Shown here piece after piece: positions 39,967 through 52,314 of a stretch of 64,000 nucleotides of DNA. Below the pieces are notes generated by a model. It was not told the origin of the DNA, did not search any database, and was given only the letters and a program-made list of their open reading frames with translations. The stretch comes from Auriscalpium vulgare (lineage: Eukaryota > Basidiomycota > Agaricomycetes > Russulales > Auriscalpiaceae). The number at the start of each line of letters is the position of its first letter. Positions within the stretch are counted from its first letter, which is position 1. A program made the translations under genes and the position numbers. The stretch is taken from positions 62,001 through 126,000 of the forward strand of contig JAHBBC010000048.1 of assembly GCA_019915015.1 (NCBI GenBank), in the 5' to 3' direction.

Positions 39967-42214
39967 CTACTGCCCTGCGAAGAAAACAACACTGTCTGTA
40001 ATATATTGCTGCAATATTAACACCCGCCTCGTCTGTCTGGCGCGGGATGCGCGCTCGACCTGGGCCCACACCCGGACCTTCTCAGCGAGCGCGCCCTCGG
40101 TCCACCACCGCTGCTCCTCGTTCCACCGGAAACCATCAAAAATCATCGTGAACCGCCGCCCGGCCCACGCCACGCGTCGCCAGCGCAGCGTCTCGCGCGA
40201 CTCCTTCTCCTTCGTCTCATCCGAGTCGTCGCCTATCTGCCCGTCCGCCTCCGTCTCGTTGCGCTCGTCGAGCATCTCCATCTTGTTTTGGTGAGACTCG
40301 CCCGATGCCCAAAACCCACGCTCGTACAGTCCGCGGCCCGGCCAGGCCATGCCGCGGACTGCCCAATCCTCGGGGAGCGCGTTGTGCGCGGTGAGCTTCT
40401 CGCCGGTGTCGACGTCTTTGAGGGCGCGGCGTGGGACGCGAATGAGGAGCCGCGTAAGGCTCTCCCAGGGAACGAGGCGCTCGACGGCAGCTAAGCCTTG
40501 AGGACTCTTCATGACCGTCGGCAGGAATGTCAGCATTACCGTGACGTAGGAGCCAGGCACCTTCTGGTCCTCGAAGGTATCGAGATGCTCGAGAGCGTGT
40601 GCGAGCATCGTGAAGGCAATTTGCTGCGCCATGGTGAACACGGGCGGGAGATCCGTGGACATCTGCGCGTCGGAGAGCGCAGGCGACGCGTGCGTAGCGG
40701 TACGCTGGCCGTCGTTGCTGCGTCGCGGCTCCGCCTCGTCGACATCCATCTTCTCCTCTACGATGCCTTTGTTTGCAAGCTTCTTCGCCGGCGCAACGGG
40801 GGCTCCTGCGCCGACAACGCCCGCCCGGCGCAGGACGCCGGTGGAACGCCCGTACTCGAGCATCGCGCCGATGTTGATGGCCGCCATCATGGTCCACTCG
40901 CGCGCCTCAGGAGCGTCAGTCGAAAGACGTTCCATGAAGCGCGCGAGTGTCGGCGCGAAGTCGTCCAGCTGGATGTTCGTGAACAACATGCCGTGCAGCA
41001 GGACGAACAGATCTGCGGTCCGGGCGTCGGGAGCGCTGCGCCGAGCTTGCGCGGCGGGTGACCAGATGGAAAGCACGGATTCGCGTGACGTCTCGAATGG
41101 CCGGATGGCGATCATGCTGCAAACAACCTTAATTAGCAAATGCACGCGGACACATGACTGCACAACTGACCTTTTGACGAAATGGTACACGGCACGCAGC
41201 TCCTCGCCTTCGACTTCGCGACGAAGCAGGCCCAAATGGTGATGCAGTTTGCCTGTGCCGGGCATGTTCGCGACGCATTCCGCGTACCATTGCTTGGCGA
41301 TTGTTCTCCAACGTTCCTTCTCCGGCTCGAGCTCCATCATCCTCGCCGCCGCGATGCCCACGCTTGGACTCGGCGAGTCGTCGATGCGCGCGACAACAGC
41401 GGGATTTCTGCTGCTTGTTGTGCTCATCGCAGCGGATGCGTTCGCTGCGGTCGACGTGGGAGTCAACCGCTGCGCACTGCTGGAAACAGCAGCGGCAGTG
41501 AGGGATGAGAAGGGGCCGGCGGAGGAGGGTACCATGGAGGCGATCGCCATGCGATAGCGCGCGAGGTCGCCGAGGGCCTCGAGCCATCCGGGCTTCAGAC
41601 TGACGTGGGTCCACAGATGAATAACAATATTGTACTTCTCGGGTATATTTCTTAATGATGCAGGGACGTTGGGAGCGAGCGAGATGGCGAGGAGATTGTG
41701 CATCATCTCCGCGAGTCTATATCGGCCGAGGGTCAGCGAGTCGTAGAGCAGAGACAGCGATGACTCACGATTTGTGATCCTCCACAGCCTTCTTCCACCG
41801 CAGCGACTCAGGATCTTCATTCCCACTGCCTCCCTTCAGCAAGACTCTGCTATCATCCGGCGTCACCTCGCCCGAATCCTGCAAGATCTTCGCTTCGAGT
41901 GCCGATATGTCACGGTACAGCTTCTTGAGCTGGGCAGAGAATGTGTTGGTCTTTGACTCATCGCGTGGTTTGCGGTCGAAGAGAGAGGAGGAGGATGAAA
42001 AGTCGGTGGTGCTGTCCGAGGTGAGGGTGAAATTAGATGAACTTGTCGACGGCGCGTATGACGAGGTGGAGGAGTAGTCCCCGGATGACTTCGGGGTGGG
42101 GGTTAGTTTCCGCGCCTGCACGAAGAAGCGTGCGAGGTCGTCTCGCTGGTGGTCGAATAGTCATTGAGACGACTGTGGTTTGGGCTTTGCCACGGCATGG
42201 GCCGAGTGGGACAT
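39967..42214 (-). CDS. EST1/SMG5-7-like protein, three exons, with in-frame TGA
   Basis: Exons 42214-41769, 41716-41171 and 41116-39967, introns 53 and 54 nt. About 713 codons. Residues about 100-330 fit the Est1 DNA/RNA-binding (14-3-3-like and TPR) family: W-x-A-x-x-WY-type helices (RTIAKQWYAECV), GKLHHHLGLL, VYHFVKS and PFETSRESVLSIW. Family members act in telomere maintenance or nonsense-mediated decay. The first ATG in frame (42214, MSHSAHAVAKPKPQSSQ) is followed at codon 18 by TGA (42163-42161), then LFDHQRDDLARFFVQARK, which looks like conserved N-terminal sequence with no own ATG. So there is a nonsense mutation, an unrecognised upstream exon, or readthrough (context TGA CTA). Confidence 0.7.
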
Positions 42215-43448
42215 GGCTTTGGGCTCGGCGGTGCAGCGCATTGGAATGACATCCGTCTCTAGATTGTAAAGCTTGGCGGCTCACGGGGAGCTGCTGATCG
42301 TGAGGCGGCGCGAGAACTCGTCTGCGCTGGGCTCGACAACTACAGCTTGTGGCGGAGGAGGTGCGGCTGACGGTTGGCAGGCGGTGGTGTGTAACGCACC
42401 TGTGTTTCTTGCGCTGTGTAGCGACCATCCTCTCTGCATTGTCTGTGGGCTGGGGCGCTGTGTCCCGAGGCGCACAGAGCTGACACTTGGGCATGTGCCG
42501 GGCCCTGGTACGCAGGCGGTGTTAACGGGGCGGGTGCGAGGTGTCGACACGTGGAGGGAAGTAGGAGAATTTGACCTCGGCTCGCCCACGCGCCAGAGTG
42601 CGAGCCCGGCGTGACCAGGCCGCGCAAGCGTGCAGGGCAAACGCGACGCGGTGAGTTACTGTAACTCGCGTTCATGCGTCGGACGTGCGCTTGCGCCGAG
42701 AGGAGCAGTGGGGGAGATGTGTGCGGCGCGGTGTCGCATATGCCGGCCTCCGCGGGGGCTTCGAGGACAATGCGCGCATTATGGCTAGGCAGTGCGTTGC
42801 GGTATATACTCACCAATAGTCCTGTTGGAAGAAAAGACAGCGAGTCAATGATATTTGCCAGCTAAATGATATTTCCATAGGGTGTGGCCGGAAATCATGG
42901 CCGGCGTCTCATGACTGTGGCTGCCCGCGCCTATGGCACTTATATGAAGTTCCCCGTGTCCCACCATCGTTCGACCTGTCCCTTCAGCATCATCCCAGAT
43001 ATCCGCCCTACTCACCCGTTGAACACTCTCCCGTCATATCCAAATTCTCCCAGATTGTCGCGATAAAGTAAGGTGGGTCCAGGCAATATTCCTCCACACT
43101 ACATTACCTTGGCACCTTCACGTCTATAACTCCCGGACAAAGCTTGCTAGTGCACCCGACAGGGTCCTCTTGCTGCGTTTGTGGTTGCTAGTCGTCTGAA
43201 GGTTGCTTTCTGCGTACAATACTCCCTGGCTAGCCTTGACGAGAGCCCGACAGGGACCGCTTGGCGCGTCGGGGCACATACATTTGCACCTGTGCCGCGC
43301 CATTCATTGATTGAGGCTAACATTTTAATTAAGATATCCCCTGCGAGTGTCCTTAAACGCGTGAAAACGCGTCGCGACACGCGCATTGCGACTGCGTTGG
43401 CATGTCTCGAACGGTTCGTCCCCAACCCCAACCCACGCATCAAGTTCA
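42215..43448. other. Intergenic, EST1-like gene to JBP/TET-like gene
   Basis: About 1.2 kb holding the divergent promoters of both genes. Short frames here overlap on both strands and have no family features. A TATA-like word (GTATATAC) is at about 42800-42808. Nothing else identified. Confidence 0.4.
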
Positions 43449-45024
43449 ATGCTAAGTAGAGATAAGACGCGTTCTAAACATGTTTTTTCTCCATACGAAT
43501 TTGACCCAGGGACCCTCCTTCCCCAATCGGTCATTGTTGTTGACGATGGCTGCAATCTTGATGCACTCATTCACGACACATTTGTACGCGCCGAGGACAA
43601 CAACCCTGACGCAGACACCACCCCACTGCAAAACAGCCCATCCGCCGACAACCTCGTGCATTCCCATTCCACGCGTTCATCTAATGCTGCCGAGGTCGAC
43701 AAGGTTCACGCCGCCATCGAAGCCGAGACGCAATCTGCCAGGCAATGGCACAACATCGTTCGCCGTAACCGCCTGCGCCAGCAGACAAGGGTTGGGCATC
43801 GCATGATCATTTACAAGGTTCGCAGCAAGCTTGTATCGAAGTACTCTCAGCCCAAGAAGGTTACGGTCCGAGTGATTGCGGAGAAACTAGCGCACGCTAG
43901 TGGCGGTTGGATTGGCGTGAGGGACTGCGGCCTACTGCTGGTGATTCGGAGAACGTTGGCGAAGCTGAGGGCACAAAATTATTGCTATTTTGCATGGAAC
44001 GGAAGGTGAGTCAGCAGTCGATCAACTGCATGCCGCGCGCTCAAAGCCCTCAAGGACGCACCACGCCATCGTCGACTTGAAGGGTCGCATCATTGGGAGC
44101 CTCGCCGGCCGGCTTGTGGGAGATCTAACGTGGCACGACGACTGCGTTGACACATATCTCGCGATGGACGAGGCCAAGGAAGATCTCAAGCTGTCTAAGG
44201 ACCAGCGTTATCACCGTTGCGGTGACTATCCTGCGCTATCAACGGGTATTTCTTATGGAGGAGGGCAAACTGTGAGTTCTGTCCGACTGTATGCAGACGA
44301 GCTCACCCATGCCTCATGTAGGAGCCAGCCGAGCTGATGCTCCACGAGAGCAATCGGCCGATAGTCAAGAAGCTGCTTAGACGGCGCGGGCCCCGCCGCA
44401 TTTCAGGATTCATGAACGGTGAGCTAACATAGGCTCCGCCACTCACACAACTCTTACGACGGTTCGAAAGCAACTTTCGCCCTCGGGTCCCCGAAGATGT
44501 ATAAGTACTTTGAGAGCAATATCGCTGAGATACTGGACCACGACCCAAGCCTCGAACTGCCATACGACAACTCGATCCGCGCGGCCACAACTTTCAACTT
44601 TGGCCCGCAGGCGTTTACCAAGACCCACCTCGACTTCGCGAACCTTTCTAATGGCTGGTGCAGCATTGCGTCCTTGGGTGAGTATAACCCAAGAACGGGC
44701 GGCCAAATTATCCTCCACCGCGCGAAGCTTGTAATCGAATTCCCCCCTCACTCCGTCATGCATATCCTGTCCGCTGCATTTCCTCACGGCAACATTCCCA
44801 TCAGGCTTGACGAAACACGGGCGTCCATCACGCAGTACACTGCGGGCGCGTTGTTTCGCAGGGTCGCGTACGGACATCGCACGGAGCAGGAGTTTCAGGA
44901 CCAGGACCCGGATGGGTGGGCTGCCATGGATGCCAGCAAACACGAGCGTTGGCGTGAATCTGTGGCCCTCTTTTCGAAGTACGATGAGCTTGCGGCAGAC
45001 ATTGAAACCGTTTTTAATGTATAG
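43449..45024 (+). CDS. JBP/TET-like 2OG-Fe(II) oxygenase, intact, four exons
   Basis: Exons 43449-44005, 44055-44271, 44322-44418 and 44471-45024; phases agree, 474 residues. The family architecture is clear: basic N-terminal region, GGWIGVRDCG, YFAWNGR, VDLKGRIIG, ALSTGISYGGGQT, RRISGF, then the oxygenase core. Core residues: metal ligands H-x-D in KTHLDFANL (about residue 340) and the distal His in AFPHGN, with the 2-oxoglutarate-binding Arg in TRASITQY; EFPPHS marks the beta-helix turn. JBP/TET enzymes oxidise thymine or 5-methylcytosine in DNA; the agaricomycete families are expanded and associated with transposons. The substrate of this one is not known. Confidence 0.75.
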
Positions 45025-45241
45025 CAGAAAGTGGACTAGGTAGTATGATGAATTTGTTCACATGGGACAGTCTGGATAGCATAGTATAGAATTCAACTGT
45101 ACTAGCGATGAGAGCGCGGCCCGCGGACCGACGGCACGCGCCTGATAATCGATTCGCTGATCGTCGTCCTCGCTTTCTCAGCTACTGCCTCCACGCGTTC
45201 TCTTCTACCGCCTCCACAAGCACCTACCCGCGCAATTCGCA

Positions 45242-47851
45242 ATGCCCTACTGTTACTGCTCAAAGTGCCATCCCAAGAGCATTGTTCAAGTAAATACAAT
45301 CAAAAAGCACATGGCTTATGACCGGAAGATCATCTCACAGCCCCAAGACCATACCCAGGAGTTTCTTGATGTCATCCAGGCCGGACTAGATCGATGCCAG
45401 GGGGTGTTAAATCAGATTTCAGGCATGTTTGTTATTGTGTGCCTATGAATCCAAAATTCTGACATTTTCATAGGTCAAAGGGCTCAAGAGAGAAATACTC
45501 ATATTGATCAAGGTGAGTTAAGGGTTATCTTATCTGACTACTACTCAGTATTTGATCCTTGAAGATCCTCATTTATTCCAGGAGGATTCATCTAGAGACA
45601 TCTTGCCTGTGGATGCTGGGGATGCTGGGAACTCCCCATCTATGAATTCAATTGCTTCTCATCTAATGGAAGAAAAAGATAATGACCACTCTCATGATGT
45701 GGATGAATCTCATGATGTGGATGAACCTATGGTTGGTCTAAATGATGACAAAGATAAAGCCCATGATAATCCGGATGAGGGCACATGGAGTCCAGATGAT
45801 GATTTTGATGATCCTGATGAACTTGACAACAATATTCTGGATATTGCTGAAGAATCAAGTGGGGAGGATGTTGATGAAGTAATTACAGATGATACTGATT
45901 CAAGTGATGAAGCTATCTCAAATCATGCTGATTCACAGGATGAATCTTCAAGTACATCAGACACAGAAGAAGAATTTTTCTGGCAGCTTCCAGACTCAGC
46001 AGCTGAAATCAAAAAGACACTTCTTGATGGGTACACATGCCCTCCTGTCCCTGTGGACATTCCTACCAAGATCCCTCTTAGAGCATCTGAGAGGCTATCA
46101 TTAAAGCATTGGATAGCTTGGAAGAAGACAAATGGCACTGTACAGGCTTACATAGAGCATGGTCATGTTCTCCAAGAGGAAACCAATACAAAGATTATCA
46201 GTCTGTACAGTGTCAGAAAATTGGCCACTAAAATCACTGGCCTGCAGCCTATCAAAATAGATATATGTCCTAACAGTTGCATAGCATACTCAGGTGAATT
46301 TGAGCAACTGACTGCATGCCCTTATAAAAAGAAAGGGAAGATATGTGGGCAGCCTCAATATAGGCCTCATTCAAAGGCTACCTTAAAGCCAAAACCACGT
46401 GCTCGAATGATGTCTTTGCCCCTAATTGCCACTATACAAGCTCTTTTTGCAAATGCTGACACCTCTGATTTAATTCGGAGTAGAGATCAATGTTTGAAAG
46501 AAACCTTGAAACTAGTAGCAGAAGCTTCAAGGTTCTCAGACTTTGCAAGTGGAACAGTGCATAGACACCATTACCAAGCACAGGGATTGTTTCAGGATCA
46601 AAGAGATATTGCATTAGCACTGTCAACAGATGGTGCACAACTCACAATGAAGAAGCAATCAGACACCTGGGTATTGATACTAGAATTGCTCAACTTCCCG
46701 GCTGAGTTACGTTATAAGACCAAAAATATTGTGATACCCCTGGCAATACCAGGACCTCAACCCCCTGGACATATAGAATCTTTTCTTTTTGGTCTGTTCA
46801 GACAAATGGCACAGCTTTCAGAGGGGACTTGGATTTGGGATGTAATTGATTCACATTATTATATTCAAAGAACATATCTGTGCATGGTTCTTGGTGATAT
46901 GCTAGGTTCTGCTAAGCTCAATGGCATGGCTGGACATACAGCATTATTTGGGGACAGATTCAGTATGATACGGGGTGCTCAAAGCAGCCTGAAAAAGGGG
47001 GCAAAGGCACAGTATTATCCATGTTCTCCTCCAGAAAGTCTGAGGTATAATCCAGATCGCCCAAAAAAATATGATCTTCTCAAATTACCTATGCGGACTG
47101 AGCTTCATTATCGAGAGACTCTTGCAAAATTAAATCAGGCTAAAAGCAAGACTGCAAGTAACAAAGTTACCAAGATGAGTGGGATATCCAGGATGCCACT
47201 CTGCATGTTTAGCCCTGCTTTTCTCCATCCATCATTTTTTCCCCTTGATCCGTTTCATCTGATATATGAAAATTGTATGGCCTATTTGTGGGATCTGTGG
47301 ACAACTTTTAGTGCTCCAGAAGAAATGTGCCATCTTAGCACTTATAAAGCTGAGACATTAGGGAGACTTGTGAGTGAAGCCATGTGTACACTTCCTCCTT
47401 GTTTTTGTGGGCCTATCCGGGATCCATTCTTAAAACGTCAAAGTCAATATAAAATATTTGAGTGGATGGCATTATTGCATTGGTACATCATTCCACTGGG
47501 TACAGAGCTAGGTTTTAATCCCACTGTGTTATCAAACTTTGCAAAGTTTGTAGAATTGCAGATATTGCCATGGCTATTCGATCACATTCACCATCAGAAC
47601 TTAGGGTTTTTCACTCCCTGATAAAGGATTTTCTTGAAGAGTATGAAACAATATATGTTGGCGAGGATCCTGAAAAGGTTTCTCGGTGCAGACTTTGTAT
47701 CTTTCAACTGATCCATATCCCCACTCATATTGAATGGTATGGATCAATAACACTGGGATCCCAAGCAACTGTTGAACGGGCTATAGGAGAAATGGGACAC
47801 AAAATCCGGTCCAAAAAGGCACCATTCATCTGCAAACCTACCCCTCTCTAA
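45242..47851 (+). pseudogene. Tnp2-type (CACTA-like) transposase, one frameshift
   Basis: Starts MPYCYCSKCHPKS, the Cys/His N-terminus typical of basidiomycete Tnp2-like proteins. A first exon ends near 45420. One or two small introns follow up to about 45550. A long exon (45552-47621) has an acidic linker, ALSTDGAQL, LGSAKLNGMAGH and FFPLDPFHLIYEN. At about 47600 the reading continues one frame over (LRVFHSLIKDFLEEYE..IEWYGSITLGSQATVERAIGEMGHK), so a single base has been lost around GAACTTAGG. After that frameshift it ends at 47851, short of the usual C-terminus. AT-rich, unlike its GC-rich neighbours. No terminal inverted repeats were found. Confidence 0.75.
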
Positions 47852-48212
47852 TTGATGTCTTACAGGTATCTAACCCTCACCCCAAATGAAAATGTTGGAG
47901 CCTGAGTCTGAAATTTTGTGTGCACCTAGCCCTCAGTGAGGGCATTCCAAAAACATAATTTGAAGCCAATCCGTCTGTAGAACAAGGAGTAATTGCCTTT
48001 ACAAAGCTATCCCTAGAGATTATGGATAATGTTACATGACAAGTCACATGTGACCTATCTGTCACCTCCCCACTCCTGTAGCGCACTAGTAACCAAGAGT
48101 ACATAGATTGACAATGAGAATACAAAGTAAACATGCATTCTGAGCTCAAGATACCATATTCACATGAAAATGATCATACTGACAACCCCAACTTGAAGTA
48201 CCACTCAACACC
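47852..48212. other. Intergenic
   Basis: AT-rich tail downstream of the Tnp2 pseudogene up to the stop of the minus-strand oxygenase gene. No feature seen. Confidence 0.4.
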
Positions 48213-49644
48213 TTACCTTCCCTCGCGCAAGGCTTTCAAATCCTCCTGAAGCTCCTCCCTCTTTGAAAAGAACTCCACTGATCGCTCCCACCGCCACTCG
48301 AGCTCGTCATCGAGACGCTCCTTCAGGTCAGGGTCCTCCTCAAGAAGGGCCTCCTCCGTACGCTGGCCATACGCGTGCCAGCGCACCAGGTCGCCTGCAC
48401 ACCATTGGGTCAAGGACTGTCGCGTTTCATCGGCTTGTATCGGTGTGTTGCTGTGTGTCAAAAGGGCCGATGGAAGAAGGGTTGTGGAGCCCGGTGGGAA
48501 CTCAATGATGAGCTTCAACTCCCACAGAATCAGATGTCCTCCCTTTGTGTAATCGTAGTTTCCGAAGGGCGTCACGGCGCACCACCCCCATGGTACGTTC
48601 TTCGAATCGCGGTGGGGGGTGGTCAGTGCACGGGGGCCAAAGTTGAATGTCGCCACAGGGAAGACGCTCCGTGGGAACGGCTTCTCAAGTAGCGGGTCGC
48701 GCTCATGGACGTCTTCCACAACCTCATCGACCTGCTTGAAGACGCGCGGTGCGTTCAGCGATGTTGCACCTAGGAGAGTAGTGTCAATTTTTGTACCTAT
48801 CGCAGCATCGCGGGAGGCAGGACTGGCAGCACGTACTGCTCTGGAATCCTGCCACGCGTTTCAACCCGCGGTGCCGGAGGAGGCGTGCCCTCGCCATCTG
48901 GTGGTCCTCACTTCCTTTCGCGACGTTATATGGTTTCTGTGTCGTCCAGTCATGGATGAGCATCGTGCTTTTGACTCAAAGCAAAGGAGCACGCACCTTC
49001 GGCCCTCCGCCGAACGTAAAGCCCGCATGCATTATAGGGTAGTTGCCGCGTTGATGTTTGAGGTGGTGAGGCTTGAAGTCAGCGATCTCCGCAACCTCGT
49101 CATACTCCTGGCTGATATCATTCACCATCCCTGGCCACGACTTGTCATTGGGTGGGCGGCCTGCCATTTGTACGATTACCCGATCTTCGCGGTCCACCAC
49201 CGAGTGACTGTCGCTATACATAGCGTGCGCGTCAGGCTGGCTCCAACTACAGTAAAGCATGCGTGGCACTTACATCCCGTTCCAACGCTTGATCTCGAAG
49301 CCATGGTTTGAAACCAGCTCGTCCGGAGGAACAAGCTCGTTGAGGTACGCAGCCACGAGCTCGTCGAGATCCGAAGAGCCCGTCCAGCTACCGCTGGTGA
49401 CCTTGAAGTCGGTGGTCGTCACTGGGACCACATGCACAGCTGACTTGGCGCGAGCATCGGCCATGAACTCAGTGGGCAGCGGTAGGCCTGAGTCCGTCTC
49501 GAGCCGAGCCTCCTTGCAATCGGTGCGCTGCTTCCTCTTCTTCCTGGCCTTCTGGGGGTGCTCACCGGATTCCGAGCCCGAGTTGCCACCCCGCTCTGCC
49601 CTCCGCGCGTCTTCGAGCCTCTGATTTTCACGAGCGAGAGCTCA
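48213..49644 (-). CDS. JBP/TET-like 2OG-Fe(II) oxygenase, second copy, TGA in N-terminal part
   Basis: Exons (minus strand) ..-49274, 49213-48997, 48936-48837 and 48769-48213. Exon 2 is 217 nt and all phases equal those of the gene at 43449, so the two are homologues with conserved introns. Motifs: KRWNG, GFTFGGGPK, KRVAGFQSS, TTPHRDSKN (H-x-D), EFPPGS, LLTHSN (distal His) and ETRQSLTQW (Arg). All catalytic residues are kept. The frame is blocked upstream by TGA at 49644-49642 (DDARLAA-stop-ALARENQRLED); similar-quality sequence continues beyond it to about 49840. Translation can start at ATG 49464, which would lose a basic and acidic N-terminal region. Possibly a young pseudogene. Confidence 0.65.
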
Positions 49645-49844
49645 CGCCGCAAGCCGGGCATCGTCCTGCGACCCGCCAGCTGAATCCGATGCCCCATCGC
49701 GCCGCGCCCTAGTCGGAGCCTCATCTCCTTCTTCTGTTGGGTCCACATCGTCTTGCGCACCGCCGCCACGTAGCCTTGCGAGGGACGCTGCTATCGCCGC
49801 CGCCAGGTCGAAGTCAGCGGCGGAGTACCCCGAATAGTATGCCT

Positions 49845-50265
49845 TCGTAGCCCGCGTCTTTCAGGGATGGCTCAGCACAGCGCAAGGTGCAATGGCGATC
49901 GTCGACTGACCGTCCGTTTCTCACCCATGGCGTTCTATTCCTTTGAGCCAAGCTGCCAGCTCTCGTCCCAGCGCTCGCTGCGATGACACCGTCATCAGCT
50001 GTGCCCCGACCGCCATGCTGAAAGGAGCAGCAGACGAACCTGGGCGCCGCGATTTCCCCTGCATTCACTCGCTCGTTCGAAGGCCACGCTGGCGTGGAAC
50101 GTGGCAGTACTGTGGCGCCTGATGTTTTACTTGTACTTGAAGTGTGCGGATGTGGCGCGCCTGGCCCGGTGGTAGGACGCCGGTCAGGTTCCCTGGGCAC
50201 AACACGACGGACGAGGTGCGCACCTAAGCCCCGCACGGTATCTGACAGCCTGCGGCAGCGGAGAG
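49845..50265. other. Intergenic before right inverted repeat
   Basis: About 420 GC-rich bases upstream of the second oxygenase gene. No supported feature. Confidence 0.4.
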
Positions 50266-51644
50266 AAAGGGTCAGACGCGCGCAGCAAGCTAGCAGAATG
50301 ATGCGGCGAACCTTAGCGCCACAGGCGGACGGTCTTGACGGCCTTGCAGCAGGCCAAGCGCACAGCGCAGACACAGCGCAGACTGTGGCCTGCGTGCGGT
50401 GAGGTCGTTCCTGCTGTAACTTGCGTCAGCTGTGTGCTCAATCCACTGGGAGTCGAATAATTGGGCAAGAGGCCGGCCCTGCCATTGTGCGCCCGGCGCG
50501 TCGTCGGGACGCGTCTGCGCAGCCAGGAGACGCCTGGTTTGGCGTCATACCAGGCTACGCAGGTGCATCTCGACGGCGCGCAAGTGTGGGGCGCGTCGAG
50601 CCGGCGCGCGCGGTCAGCAGAAGCCCGCGGGGCAGAAAAGGCGCTGCGGACGCGCCCTGCGCCCGGCGTGTCGTCGGGACGCGTCTGCGCAGCCAGGAGA
50701 CGCCTGGTTTGGCGTCATGCAGGGCTACGCAGGCGCGTCGAGACGGCACACGGCGAGCGCGACGCGAAGACACGACGTGGCAACTGGTGAAGGCTCGACC
50801 ATAAAAAGATGCTCACTGGCAGGTGGATGTTTCGAGCACACAGCGCACGGGCTAAGGGTTGCAGTACAGCGTTCAGTAGCGTTCAGAAGCCTGAAAGAAA
50901 CTCGTAGGTCAGCCAGCATGTCAGGAGCAGAGTGTGGCGGCCGAGAGACGCCAGGAACAACGTCATGCAAGGCCGAGATCGTACTTGCCTTGTAGACGAG
51001 CTTGCCAGCAAGTTGCTGGCCAAGTTTTGTGGGAATGGCAGGACGACAGAGAAGAGACCGTGTAAGAGGGAGTTGTGTGGAGGCGACCGTCAAAAAAATG
51101 GGGATGGGTGTATAAGGACGAGCGCTAGAAATGAGTTGGCGGCGGGGTTCTCTGTCAAATTCTCAAAGATCTGCGAGGAAGTGTCACGCGTCAGGGCGAT
51201 CGTTGTTGCCAGGTTGCCAATAGGACTGATTGGTCCACTCTGGTTCTCCGCTGAACCGCGCAGCGCTGCGTGTCAAGACAGTACTGGGAGGTATGCGCTG
51301 CGATGCGAGACACGGGCGAGCGCGACGAATCGCGTCGCGTTTGTTGATTGACACGTGACGCATGGCGTGCTTCCTGCACCGCCACTGATGGCGCTGATGC
51401 GCTCCTGGGAGGCGCTCTGCCCAGCGCTTTCCCCTCCACCATGTCGCAAGATCTGAATGTCAACATCAACGTCACCCTGGGCACCCCAGGGCGCTATGTG
51501 CGTACTCGGGAACATGTCATAGCTGCAGCGTGCTGACATTCATTTCAGACACTCGTTGTCGACTTCCCTGGGCTCCCTGTGTGGGCTGCAGGTCGCGCGA
51601 GCCGTGCCCCTTTCGTCTTCTCTTCCAGCGCCCCGCCAGCGTTC
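50266..51644 (+). repeat. 1.37-kb dispersed repeat, right inverted copy
   Basis: Inverted partner of 7673-9044, nearly identical. This copy keeps small gene K whole, because the coding sequence continues past the edge of homology at 51644. It is therefore probably closer to the parent locus. Confidence 0.85.
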
Positions 51645-51908
51645 GGCGCTGGCGCCTCTGCCTCGTCTGGGACAAGCGCCCCTCCCGCTTCTCCACCCTC
51701 GCCACTCGCAAAGGAGAAGACGACGACGGATGGCTCCAACGACGAACATGCGGCGATTACGCCGCTCGCCCCTCCACCTGTGCGCCGCAAGCCTGGCCAC
51801 TGCCGCGTCGCCTCTACGCGGGGCTTGCATCGCCGCGTACCCTCCAACCCGGGTGCAGACCGTCTTCCGCCAATGAGCAAGTTTGGCACCGGTGCGCATG
51901 CAGACTAG
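51441..51908 (+). CDS. Small gene K, two exons, hypothetical
   Basis: Exon 1 51441-51497 (MSQDLNVNINVTLGTPGRY), 51-nt intron GTGCGT..TTTCAG, exon 2 51549-51908; 138 residues, phase 0. The product is Ala/Pro/Ser-rich after TLVVDFPGLPVW. No family. Exon 1 and the start of exon 2 also occur at 7869-7673. A similar layout (short first exon, phase-0 intron, VVD at the start of exon 2) is seen at 52315. Confidence 0.35.
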
Positions 51909-52314
51909 GAGATTGGATAGGACGACCCTCGCTCAAAGGTGGATGGTGTGTGCTCCTGGTGCGCGTTCTTTTGCTGTCACTCATCGTGTTGTCTTTACCT
52001 AGCAGCGATGTACAGTCTGTGTGTGTACGTTCCGCCTCTACTTTACCCTTTCGCGCACTGCCTCTCCCCTTTCACTATCACTATGACTAAACCACACATG
52101 CCATACTATTTACATTAGCAAGTCGTCTTTCGTGTATCCCCCACTTTCTTCCGTTGTCCTAAATAATATGCCCAGTGCCCAATGAGTCATAAATCACCCT
52201 GCTTGCCATGGAGCACGAATGCAGGACTTGACGGACCACGCAGCAGGGTGTGACGGTCTGTGACACCCCACGCAGCGATGGTGGCCGACCGTTCTCATCT
52301 GTCTACCATCAACC

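Noticed and set aside
7673..51644. A giant (44-kb) TIR transposon such as a Maverick
   Set aside because: No DNA polymerase B, integrase, packaging ATPase or other cargo expected, and gene K extends outside the right arm; two copies of a dispersed repeat are more likely.
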